The position numbers and the translations under genes were made by a program. A DNA stretch of 64,000 nt from Megamerina dolium (lineage: Eukaryota > Arthropoda > Insecta > Diptera > Megamerinidae): NCBI GenBank assembly GCA_963854835.1, contig OY978525.1, positions 46,893,196 to 46,957,195 on the forward strand, in the 5' to 3' direction. Numbering within the stretch: the stretch's first letter is position 1; the number at the start of each line of letters is the position of its first letter. Of the stretch, positions 23,264 to 33,760 are shown one piece after another. The notes beneath the pieces are model-generated. The model saw only the letters and a program-made list of their open reading frames with translations, was not told the DNA's origin and did not search any database.

Positions 23264-23934
23264 ATATTAAAATTATATTAAATATTGTTAGTATGACTAC
23301 TTTTTGATTATTATGTAATAAAATTATACCATTATTATATTAATATTAATAATATTAATTATGATTAATTTGGATTTTTTATAAAATAGAAATTAAATAA
23401 ATATGATCATAATCATGATTTGTAGGAAATGCTGGTTAGCATTTAATAGGTAAGTATTATTTAAATTTGTTTGAAGTAAATCAGGGAATCACTGGCAATC
23501 AATTCAAAATGATAAAAATATTTTGTATACATTCTGCACAGAATACGAATATATCAAAATCGTAATGAAAACAAAACAAAGAAATAAAAACACTTCCACC
23601 CTCCCCCATACAATCCTCCAATCCACATATATTCATATATTGTGGACACATGCAAAATCGAGTTTGTCGCTTTTTTGTTCCTAATTTCTATTTCTTAATA
23701 TAATCAATCAAGTAAATAGCAAAATCCACATATGTGTATATAAAAGTAGCGTTGCCACATAAAATTCAATATTATTTTGCTATGTTAATTTACATCATTT
23801 GCTCTTCAGTTCATGGCATTGCTCTCTCAAAATCTCTGTATTCGACAACTCTTTTAAGTGACCCTGATAGTTTTAATCAGAAATAAGCTCAAAAGCCAAA
23901 TTAGGACTTCTCTGGTATTACACGTTCTCTGGTA
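23264..23934 (-). repeat. Right arm of the ~650-bp inverted repeat
   Basis: Reverse-complement partner of 15648-16283, with small indels. It includes the last minisatellite unit. No coding content. Confidence 0.8.
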
Positions 23935-23940
23935 ATACAC

Positions 23941-24038
23941 ATTCGTGGACAGGGATGGCTGGCAGATTGTGCTGGCTCGTAACGCATATATATAAATACA
24001 GTTGTCGGCATTCATGGACAGCGGTGGCTGGGCGATTG
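23941..24038. repeat. Short imperfect direct duplication
   Basis: ATTCGTGGACAGGGATGGCT at 23941 recurs with few changes at 24010, about 69 bp later. Confidence 0.55.
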
Positions 24039-24039
24039 C

Positions 24040-24337
24040 ATACAACCAACAATCTTTTGAATAATTTATAACAAAATATTTGAATTTCTTTTATATACTT
24101 ATACTAATACTACAAAATAAATAAAGTAAATCTTTTTTTCATTTTCTACTAGCTATTCTTTTTTCTTTCGTATAATTTTTTTTTTCTTATCTGGTTTTAC
24201 CTCTTTTTGAAGACAGTGCGCGGCACATTTTTTACATCTAAATATTAGGAACATAGAAGCCTTATGGAGGACCTATGCTCCAATTAGGAGTTTAAAGAAG
24301 GAAAAACAATAATATATATAAATATATAAATTTTTAT
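24040..24337. other. AT- and T-rich stretch, nothing recognised
   Basis: No frame or repeat family recognised before the SINE. Confidence 0.3.
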
Positions 24338-24674
24338 GGCTCAGTGGTTAGTGTGTTGGCCTTCTGATCTGTAGGTCGTGGTTCAATCCCCGGCACATGC
24401 ATAACAAATTGAATATTGAAAAGATTTTTCTTTCGAACGGTACCCACCTGTCGGCAAGCAATTGGCAATTATTCCGACAGTAACAACTTTCCATGAAAAA
24501 GCTTCTAAAAGAACTCTGTGACAAAGCTCAGAAAAAGTGATGTCGCAAGGGTTCTGCCGTTCGGAACCGGCTAAAATAAGTAGGTCCCTTCTGATACTGT
24601 CCAAAATTTAACACTCACAACAGTAATTGAAGAGAAGCTCGGCCAATTAGCCCTTCGGGTCTTTAAGTGCCACA
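24338..24674 (+). mobile_element. SINE copy, missing the first few bases
   Basis: Starts at GGCTCAGTGGTTAG. Its tail runs GCCACATATATA, then AAGTAAGTAAGTA inside the (TA)n array; this AAGT motif is also the RTE tail. Confidence 0.85.
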
Positions 24675-24709
24675 TATATATATATATAAGTAAGTAAGTA
24701 TATATATAA

Positions 24710-24755
<46 letters not shown>

Positions 24756-24784
24756 ATATATGTATATATATATATAAATATATG

Positions 24785-24816
<32 letters not shown>

Positions 24817-24907
24817 TATGTATATATATATATAAATATATGAATATATATATATATAAATATATGTATATATATATATATATAAATATATATATATAAA
24901 TATATAA

Positions 24908-24956
<49 letters not shown>

Positions 24957-24986
24957 TATTTATATATATATATATATATATAAATA

Positions 24987-25050
<64 letters not shown>

Positions 25051-25051
25051 T
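24675..25051. repeat. (TA)n microsatellite with TAAA variants
   Basis: About 375 bp. It begins in the tail of the SINE and ends exactly at the gypsy 5' LTR. Confidence 0.95.
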
Positions 25052-25083
25052 TGTAGCATAAGTACTTAATCTTAAGGAATATT

Positions 25084-28000
25084 TTTTTTTAACAAGCTTT
25101 TTTATTGGATCTTTCTAAAATTACTTAGAAACTAACAATAGGTAATCAAATCTTACAAACTAAATAAAATTATGTGATATTCCCAACGTTCCATCACAAT
25201 TTGTTGAGTCACAAGGTAAAGCAATTTCACAGCATATTCAGTGTGTCTTTTCTTTTTAATCGACGATGCCCCGTGCTCAGCAACAATTGCCTAGCAAGGG
25301 GATTACGATGACTGTGTAATTTTTGAATGTAGCCTCTGCAGGACAGTGCAACTTCCTCAGAATTTGTGGGTACATTTAAATCTCGATGGATGTTAACGTT
25401 CCTCATATACCAAGGCGCGTTTACAATAATTCGCAAACACTTGGATTGTATTCGCTGCAATTTTTCGATATTTTAGGGAGATGCGGTGCCCCATAACTGA
25501 ATACCATAAGTCCAGATTGGCTTCAGGATTGCTTTATATAATAGCACTTTGTATTCGAGATTCAACTTTGATCTTTTGTGTATCAGCCACCATAACTGAT
25601 TAATTTTAAGCTTGATCTGAGTTTTCTTTGCCTCTATGTGATTTTTCCAGGTCAGCATTCTGTCGAGGTGAATACCCAAGTACTTTGTTGAGGAACATTG
25701 TGGAACTGATTGGCCATTAATTTCAAGTGGGGGACATGTATCTGGCCTTAGCGTGAAGGTTACATGTACGCTCTTTGATTCATTGACTTTTATACGCCAT
25801 TTTGCTAGCCAGATTTCGAGAGAATCGATATGAGTCTGCAGGAGTTTAGTAGTTTCTATGGGGTTAGAGCGAGAGCACAATATTCCCGTATCATCTGCAA
25901 AGGTCAATATAAATGTATAGTTATTGCTGGGCATATCTGTAGTGTATAAGAGATACAGTAAGGGGCCCAAAACGCTTCCCTGAGGAACGCCAGCGTGAAT
26001 ATCCAATGGATTTGTTGTGTAATCCTTGTGATGTAAGAGAAATTGTCTTTTCGTGAGGTAGCTACTAAGCAATGAGGAGACATTTGCAGGCAGTAATAGT
26101 TTGAGTTTGTAAATAAGGCCATCGTGCCATACTTTATCGAAAGCTTGAGTGATATCAAGAAAGACAGCTGAGCAATACTTTTTTTCTTCAAAAGTGTTCC
26201 TTATCAGAGTTACAATGCGGTGGACTTGTTCTATTGTGCCGTGCTGTTTTCTAAATCCAAACTGATGTTGAGGGATCAGTTGGTTGAGATTAATAAATGG
26301 AATTATATTCATGACAAGTAGCTTTTCGAATACTTTAGAAAGTAGAGGCAGGAGGCTGATAGGTCTGTACGATGCAACTTTTGTAGGGTATTTTCCTGGT
26401 TTTGCTATCATAATAATTTTTGAAGTTTTCCAGCATTTGGGATAGTGTTTAATACGAAGGATAGCATTGAAAATGTGCATCAGATGAATTACTGAAGCCG
26501 GAGGTAGCTCTTTTATAAATTGCTTTGAATATGTCCTTTTTTTTTAATTTTGAGCGTTATTAAGCAAGGTTGAGAAGTTAGTTTTGGTAATGAGGACTGT
26601 GAAGAGGGTGGATTGGGTGTAAACACACTTTTTATGTGGTTTGCAAAAGCCAAATCCTTCTCACAGTTGCTTCTAGCCCAATTATCGTCACTCAAACGGA
26701 TGGGGGAATCAGTGTGAATTTGCCGATTTGAGTTTTTCCACAAAGAGTAGTCTGACGCTTCACCAGGTGTTAATTTCGCTATGTGCTCTTCTAACTCTTT
26801 GTTGTTTTTATTTTTTAAGGCTTGATTTAACTTTCAAGTGCAGTGCTGTAGCTGTGTTTTCAGATTCGGTGATCTGAATTCTTGCCATTGTCTTCGGAGT
26901 CTTCTTTTCTGTCTTACTAGCAATTCAATATCGGCTGGTGTGTATGGGCTATAGTTTGATTGCTTGCATACCTTTGTGCAGGTGGCTGAGCTGAGAGTTA
27001 ATGAGAGCAGCTGGTTGAATTTTTCGAGTGCTGAGTCTACATCGTGTCCATTTCTTAATACAGTACTCAGAGGAAGATGGGAATTTATATATTTCTTGAA
27101 TTTTAACCAGTCTATTGTCTTTCTAACGCAATTGCCTTGGGGGCTTGGTGATTTTATAGATATTACCGTGGGTGAGTGGTCAGATAATAGAGCATAATTA
27201 CACTCTTTGGAGATATTTTCCATCTGCAAACCTTTGGCGACTCCAAAGTCTATGAGATCGGGTATTGTCCGTCGGCCAATATGTCGGTTGACCATTTGAA
27301 ATAACATCGTAGCCGTGGTTAGTGATGATTGAACATAGTCTTCTGCCTTTTGGAGTTATTAAGCGGGAGCCCCAGTGAGTGTGTTTGGCGTTGAAATCGC
27401 CAGCAACCAAGAATTTGCTACCAAGAGTTGAGACAAATTCTTTATATTGCTGTTCGGTAATACTGTATCTTGGGGGACAGTATATCGCAGATATTACTAG
27501 CTTAGAGATGTATTCTTCCAGACATATAGATGTTGCTTGCAAGTAGACGCTACTGAAATCTTCGAGAACATGATGATTTATTCTGCTTTTTATCAATATG
27601 GCAGTTCCTCCGCGTGCCTTACCATGCGGATGATTTGTGGTGTACAGTTTGTAATATGGTATTTGGTAGGAATTTTTGTCAGTGAAATGGGTCTCAGATA
27701 TCATCATTATGTCGATTTGGCTGGATTCAAGGAATTGAATTAGCTCCAAACGGTGCTGGCTTAAGCCGTTGGCGTTCCAGTGGCATATCTTGAGACAACT
27801 CATGGTCTGGATAGCAATGTTTGGAGTAACATCGATTGATTTTTCATCATTTCTTGCATCATTGTTTGCATTGAGTTCATGAATTGGTTCATATTCTGAA
27901 TTAATGTTTGAAGCAAATGTTCAAGGGTACTTGGCTGTTGGGTGGGCAGTGACTGTTTCTGCTCATTATTTACATTGCTTTGTTGGTGTGGGTTTTGTTT

Positions 28001-28203
28001 TAACACGCTAGCGTATGAATTGGTTTGATTCTTGTTTGGGATTGCAGAGAAGAATTGTGTTGCATCAATATTTTGTCTCTTACTTGAGTTGGCTATCTGA
28101 GTTTGCTCAACTGGTTTTAGAGGTTGATTGCTAGCGGAGAAATTTAGCTTTAGGGTTGTATATACTGGGCAACCTCTATAATTTGTGGTGTGATTACCTC
28201 CAC
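25084..28203 (-). mobile_element. Jockey-clade LINE, copy 2, 5'-truncated in ORF1
   Basis: Minus strand. The end of ORF1 keeps a last zinc knuckle (Gly-Asn-His-Thr...Tyr-Arg-Gly-Cys-Pro-Val-Tyr) and ends in ATGA overlapping the ORF2 start at 27803. The endonuclease is present (His-Trp-Asn-Ala-Asn-Gly; Gly-Asp-Phe-Asn-Ala-Lys-His; Ser-Asp-His-Ser-Pro). An 8-bp deletion near 27268 shifts the frame. RT is open for 335 codons (26480-25473) with Phe-Ala-Asp-Asp. A 3' poly(A) and the target duplication AATATT (25078-25083, 28204-28209) mark the ends. Confidence 0.88.
25473..26480 (-). pseudogene. Jockey copy 2 reverse transcriptase block
   Basis: 335 uninterrupted codons contain the RT fingers and palm: Tyr-Arg-Pro-Ile-Ser-Leu-Leu, Phe-Gly-Phe-Arg, Phe-Leu-Asp-Ile-Thr-Gln-Ala-Phe-Asp, Gly-Val-Pro-Gln-Gly-Ser-Val-Leu-Gly-Pro, Phe-Ala-Asp-Asp-Thr-Gly. 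The catalytic Asp residues are all present. It ends in a stop before the C-terminal tail (25460-25227, Gln-Ser-Lys-Cys-Leu-Arg-Ile). Upstream frameshifts cut it off from the endonuclease, so it is a relic although little eroded. Confidence 0.85.
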
Positions 28204-28343
28204 AATATTTGTCTCAAACTTAGTAATAACATGCAACCCTGTAGATAATATCCACTAATGGAATGTAAAAAAAAAAACATATGTGAATTTGCGATCCACA
28301 AAGCTATTGTTTGAATTTGAAACAAGAGCTTTGTGGTAGCAAC

Positions 28344-28350
28344 TATAAAA
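28344..28350 (+). promoter_or_regulatory. TATA box in the G1 5' LTR
   Basis: TATAAAA lies about 290 bp before the primer-binding site. The same place in the 3' LTR has lost these bases (GTAGCAACGAAGGACG). Confidence 0.55.
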
Positions 28351-28638
28351 GGACGAACCTTCGTGTGATCGACTTCATTTGCGATTCACTCGAGAGGTAA
28401 GTATGATACAATCAACACTTTTATATTGTATATTAGATGAACAGCGACAAGCTGGTCTCTTATAGAATGTCTTAGTTGAACAGTGTCAAACTGATCGCTA
28501 ATTCATTCATCATTTCTTTTACTCCATACTAATTCAATTTCATTCAAGGTTTATACGTTATATTTAAAAGAATCTACGACAAACATTTTGCTTATAAATT
28601 AAAATAAAATCAAGTTTCGAAAACAACAATTTTATAAT

Positions 28639-28656
28639 TGGCGCCCAACATCGTGT
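28639..28656 (+). promoter_or_regulatory. Primer-binding site of G1
   Basis: TGGCGCCCAACATCGTGT follows the LTR end; the TGGCGCCCAAC start is typical of tRNA-primed LTR elements. Confidence 0.7.
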
Positions 28657-28703
28657 CAAACCTCTCGAGCTATTTAGAACAATATCGCCGAAGCGGTAGA
28701 AAT

Positions 28704-29843
28704 ATGGCGCATTTTACTGCCGAACAGTTTGATCGGCTTTTGCAAGCTGTCGGCCAGTTTAATACTAGAAGTGGCTCGTTTAGTAATTGTACTGCACGTT
28801 ACAGTGGTGAACGCGACTCCACAAAAGTTGAAGAGTTTATCGTATCAATCTTTAAAGCTGTTGAAAAAATAAACGATGCCGACGCAATTACCGGTATGCC
28901 GATTATTTTAGAGGGTGACGCTGCAGAATATTGGGGTGGCGTACAAGATAAAGCCAACGTTTTTGACGATGTTGTGCGAATGTTACGAGAAGCTTTTTCC
29001 CCTCCAAAACCATCGTGGCGCATATATGTTGAAATTTTTGAAAGTAAGCAACAAAAATATGAACCGACGGACACCTTTGTTCGGAAAAAACGTGCACTGT
29101 TTGCCCAACTTACAAATGTGCTAGTTGAAGCCGACCAAATCGACATTTTGTTTGGAATGCTGCACTTACAGATCCGGGACAGGGTGGGTCGTAAGCTAAT
29201 TACTACATTCAATGATTTATTGAGCGTAGCTCGTGAAACCGAGTTGACCCTGCGAGAACACAAAGCACCGACTATGAACGCTGATAAAGCTGTTGATAGC
29301 ACAAGTGGTCCAGTACGCTGCGGTTTTTGTCGTAAAAAAGGTCATAGTGCTGACGTATGCTTTAAGAAGAAGAACGAAGAAGAAAAACAAGCGCAAATAC
29401 AAGCGATAGCACATGCAATAGTAACGAAACCGAAGTTTGCATGTTATGGTTGCAACGCACCTGGTGTTACACGCGCAAACTGTCCGAAATGTTTAAATAA
29501 ACCATCCACGAGTCATGGTGCAGTCAATTTTAATTCGTTAACAACTTCAATTGGAAGAAACATTCCAATCGCGAATGTACAATTGTTTGGTATGAACGGA
29601 CAAGTTTATTTTGATTCAGGAGCTCGTACCAGTGTAGCCAGCGCAAACTTGAAACGCATTATGGATTTCAAGGGTTGCATATACGAAAATGTTGATTGCG
29701 AAATCACTCTTGCCGACGGTAGCACGTCACTTCGAAAATGTCTTTCCACTAAATGCGACATGGTAATAGGTGGTCGTTGTTTAAAAATTCAATTTATGGT
29801 GTTGCCAGATGCTGTTGAATATGGGTCAAAGGTATTGGTATTT
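28704..29843 (+). pseudogene. G1 Gag with protease motif
   Basis: The first ATG after the primer site is at 28704 (Met-Ala-His-Phe-Thr); the frame is already open from 28638 but that start is inside the primer site. About 380 codons: a capsid-like helical part, two zinc knuckles (Cys-Gly-Phe-Cys...His...Cys at ~29320-29360 and a variant Cys-Tyr-Gly-Cys-Asn...Cys at ~29443), then the protease signature Tyr-Phe-Asp-Ser-Gly-Ala-Arg-Thr-Ser-Val near 29610. It ends at a frameshift; the next frame overlaps from 29809. Confidence 0.8.
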
Positions 29844-32326
29844 TGAAAGAAATCCAACACAGCATTTTGACTTCGTTGAACCACTGCCACTCGAACTAAA
29901 TGTTGTAGAAAGAGTGAAAGTATGCGCAGCTGAGACCAAACGTAAAAGAGAAGCTTCCACAGAGATTGACAAGCCAAAAGTGTATATATCTGAGTTCGAA
30001 TACAGAGGTCCAGAATTGCCAAGCGATTACTCACCACATACAATACAAAGTATTTTTAGAGATGTCGTCCCACCAAACATGGTTACTCCCGAACGACGCA
30101 AAGGTCCTAGCTTGTTTAACGGTGTGGTTTTTAATAGAACTGCCACGGATAATATTGATTTATTTTCAATTGACTTTCGATTCCTTAAAGAAAGTGATGG
30201 CTTAGATTTGGAAGTTCCAGATAAGATTCGACTTGACAATGTTCTCCAATCGCATGCAAACGTTTTTGGTGCATCGTGTGAGCCAACGCCATACGTACAA
30301 AATTTTATTGATACTGGTTAACACAAGCCCATTGCATCACCACCTTAGTAAAACTAAGAAAACTAAAAAGCGAAATTTACAAAATGCTCGAAAATGAAGT
30401 TATCGAAGAATGTGAGTCAGCATGGTAGTCACCTGTTGTTATGGTTCCAAAAAAGATGGAGGTACTCGTATCTGTGTAGACTATCGAAAATTAAAAGCCA
30501 TAACAAATCCAGATCGATACCCATTGCCTCGAATGGATGACCTGTTGCGCGCTGCAAAAAGTACTAAATTTATGACTACTCTGGATCTTCAAAGTGGATA
30601 CTTTCAAATTGCTGTTGCAGAAAAAGACCAAGATAAAACGTGCCTTATTACGCCTTTTGGTACATTTCGGTTTAAGAGGATGCCTTCGCAACGCACCTGC
30701 TACATTTCAGCGATTAATTGACCAGTTTAAGACAGCTGTGCCAAATGTACTCATTCTAGCATATCTTGATGATATTATTATTTGCTCACCATCGTTTATA
30801 GAGCATTTAAACGACTTGAACAATGTATTTTTAAAGCTAGAAAAGTTTAAGCTGCGCGTTAATTCTGCCAAATGTCGTTTTTGTTGTGCCAGTGTTAAGT
30901 ACCTCGGCCATATTATAACAACAGCAGGCATACAAGTTGATCCAGAAAAGACGCTCGCAATATCACAACGAAGAGAACCACGAAATATTAAAGAATTGGT
31001 ATCGTTCATACAAACATGTTCTTCGTATAGACGCTTCATTGATCGTTACGCTGAAATTGTTAAGCCACTGACCGACCTAATGAAGAAGAATGTTGAATGA
31101 CAGTGGAGTGGTCCACAAATTAAAGCATTTAACAAGCTAAAGAAACTACTTGTGTGCCCTCTAATCTTAAAGCAAGCCGAAGACAACGTACCGTTCGTCA
31201 TTAAAGCAGATGCAAGTGCTTATGCCTTGGGAGCAGTTCTAATCCAGGGGAGAAAGAACGCGAACACCCCATCGAATAAGCAAGTAGACTGTTGACATCA
31301 GCAGAAAGAAATTATTCGACTACCGAACGCGAAGCACTCGCTATAGTGTGGGCATGTGCCAAATTCAGAGGGTATATCGAAGGAGCCGAAGTATTATTGG
31401 TGTCCGACCACCAACCACTAAAATGGCTATTAACAATAAAATCACCGTCAGGTGCCAGGTGGGCGTTGCAAATACAACAATATAACTTTAAGATTGATAA
31501 TACGCCAGGGAGAACGAATTATGGAGCAGAAAAAACCATAGCACGTATTTTAAATCGCTACTTCTGGCCAAGAATGCGCGCCGAAATTACGAAATACATA
31601 AAGAATTGTATCGAATGTCAACGATACAAAGCAAGTAATATGAAACCAATGGGGTTGCTTCAAACAACAAGTAGTAAACAGCGATTCGAAGTTGTTGCAG
31701 TCGATCTATTCGGTCCTTTGCCAAAAACTGAAAATGGTTATCAATGGATCCTGATTGCAGAAGATGTTGCCAGCCGATAGGTTGAATTATTCCCCGTAAG
31801 AGAAGCAACTACTGAAAAATGCGCTAAACTATTAGTCGATGAAATTTTCCTACGATATGGTGTTCCCAGGCGTCCTAAATCAGATAATGGAGTACAATTC
31901 GTATCAGCAGTTATGCAACAAATCATTTCATCATCATCAACTTTTTACACCGGTTTATCACCCCGAAAGCAATCCAGTTGAACGAAAGAACAGGGACCTT
32001 AAGGCTCAACTGGCAATTATCGTTCAAGATCAACATAACGCGTGGAACATTGGTTTACCATCAATACGATTTGCGATGAATTCAGCCAAATGTCAATCTA
32101 CCGGTTATACAACAGCTTATATCACTTTTGGAAGAGAGATGCGAACATTTGATGACGTAGAGCATGATATACGAGCAATAACAGAGAACGAGAACTTCAT
32201 TCCACAAATTACACCGTATCTAAAGAGCAGAGCAGAGAATTTCACTAACGCTCGAGAGGTAGAACAGAAGATGAAAGACCGTAACAAAATGTATGCTGTT
32301 AACACCGACGACAGCAGGTTAAAATA
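29809..32326 (+). pseudogene. G1 Pol: RT, RNase H and integrase, broken
   Basis: RT starts near 30350 (Val-Val-Met-Val-Pro-Lys-Lys-Asp-Gly-Gly; Arg-Ile-Cys-Val-Asp-Tyr-Arg-Lys-Leu) and has the catalytic Tyr-Leu-Asp-Asp near 30760 after a frameshift at ~30685. RNase H is visible (Ala-Asp-Ala-Ser-Ala-Tyr-Ala-Leu-Gly; Thr-Glu-Arg-Glu-Ala-Leu; Ser-Asp-His-Gln-Pro-Leu-Lys-Trp). The two His of the integrase zinc domain are deleted between 31500 and 31560, while Cys-Ile-Glu-Cys-Gln remains. The core shows Val-Asp-Leu-Phe-Gly-Pro, Ser-Asp-Asn-Gly-Val-Gln-Phe and, in another frame, His-Pro-Glu-Ser-Asn-Pro-Val-Glu-Arg. At least four stops and two frameshifts. Confidence 0.82.
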
Positions 32327-32651
32327 GAAGTGGGAGACGAAGTCCTAGTTACAACTCACATATTGAGTCAAGCAGCGAAAGGCATAACATCCAAATTCAT
32401 ACCAAAACGTGATAGTCCTTATGTTGTAATACGCAAAGTGGGTGCATCTACATATGAAATCGCATCGAAAACTGATCCAGAAGTACAACTTGGGGCATAG
32501 CACGCATCTGCCTTAACGCTGTACAAAGATACCAACGCCAACGGAGACCCAGTTCCAGTCCATCCTATACGTAAAAGAGGAAGACCGAAGAAGGGCCTAT
32601 AAATGTGTGATGATCGATCCGTTTACTTCACGTTCATCAAGGGGGAGACAC

Positions 32652-33140
32652 TGTAGCATAAGTACTTAATCTTAAGGAATATTTGTCTCAAACTTAGTAA
32701 TAACATGCAACCCTGTAGATAATGTCCACTAATGGGATGTAAAAAAACATATGTGAAGTTGCGATCCACAAAGCTATTGTTTGAATTTGAAACAAAAGCT
32801 TTGTGGTAGCAACGAAGGACGAACCTTCGTGTGATCGACTTCATTTGCGATTCACTCGAGAGGTAAGTCTGATACAACCAACACTTTTATATTGTATATT
32901 AGATGAACAGCGACAAGCTGGTCTCTAATAGAATGTCTTAGTTGAATAGTGTCAAACTGGTCGCTAATTTATACATCATTTCTTTTGTAAAAACAGTATA
33001 TTCTATATTAAATGAACAGCGACAAGCTGTTCTCTTATAGAATGTCTTAGTTGAACAGTGTTAAACTGGTCGCTAATTCATTCATCATTTCTTTTACTCC
33101 ATACTAATTCAATTTCATTCAAGGTTTATACGTTATAAAG
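32652..33140 (+). repeat. 3' LTR of G1, truncated and internally duplicated
   Basis: It follows the purine tract AAGGGGGAGACAC. A unit of about 105 bp (GAACAGCGACAAGCTG...GGTCGCTAAT) is present twice here but once in the 5' LTR. The LTR stops near GTTTATACGTTATA where another element begins. Confidence 0.8.
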
Positions 33141-33144
33141 GGTT

Positions 33145-33546
33145 ATCCATTTCGCGGTTTCAAAAGTATAGGGCTAGAATTCGACATCTGTCAAACTAAG
33201 TTGTTAAAACAATTTCTTTCTTTTTCAGTTCAAAGTCTGACATTTGCGAAAATGGATCGCTTAACTATCGCACAATGCATTAAAATTGTAAAAACCTACT
33301 ACAAAAATGGTGATTCTGCTACAGCCACATATCGTGCTTTAAGAGGAGATTATGGTTTACATAATCGTCCAACTACGCAAGCAATTGGCAAAATTGTGAA
33401 GACATATGAAGAGACTGGATCGGTTACAGATATTGTAAGGCCTGTGCATCATCATTTCGCTCGTACCACCGAAAATATCGCTGCTGTAAGTGAAAGTGTT
33501 GCCGAAGACCCGAATGTGTCAATTCCACGTCGTTCTCAGGAATTAG
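33145..33546 (+). pseudogene. DUF4817-type mariner-like transposase, N-terminal fragment
   Basis: The frame from 33252 (Met-Asp-Arg-Leu-Thr) gives about 98 codons of a helix-turn-helix region: Ile-Val-Lys-Thr-Tyr-Tyr, Ala-Thr-Tyr-Arg-Ala-Leu-Arg, Asn-Arg-Pro-Thr-Thr-Gln-Ala-Ile and [11 protein letters not shown]. It is cut at 33546 by an RTE fragment; the catalytic half is absent. It may be related to the DUF4817-type remnants at 39299 and 47967. Confidence 0.75.
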
Positions 33547-33612
33547 GGAGTGTTCTGCATAAGCAGATCCGATAGTCGAGTGGAAAACGCATCTGCATCT
33601 GCATCTGCATCT
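33547..33612 (-). repeat. Small RTE fragment ending in an ATCTGC hexamer repeat
   Basis: 33547-33583 matches RTE copy A (10374-10411), and 33547-33590 is the inverted partner of 35201-35250. The hexamer ATCTGC is present four times here, once in the partner, and leads into (TA)n. Confidence 0.75.

Positions 33613-33760
<148 letters not shown>

Larger units (their letters stand above)
25052..28638 (+). repeat. 5' LTR of G1, interrupted
   Basis: 25052-25083 and 28204-28638 together match the 3' LTR. The junction repeats AATATT on both sides of the jockey insertion. Excluding the insertion the LTR is about 460 bp. Confidence 0.8.
25052..33140 (+). mobile_element. Ty3/gypsy element G1, with a jockey copy inside its 5' LTR
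   Basis: LTR start TGTAGCATAAGTACTTAATC occurs at 25052 and 32652. Between them lie a primer-binding site, Gag with knuckles and protease, RT, RNase H and integrase on the plus strand, with no envelope frame. Jockey copy 2 (25084-28203) splits the 5' LTR. Stops and frameshifts, loss of part of the integrase zinc region and truncation of the 3' LTR show it is inactive. Confidence 0.85.
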
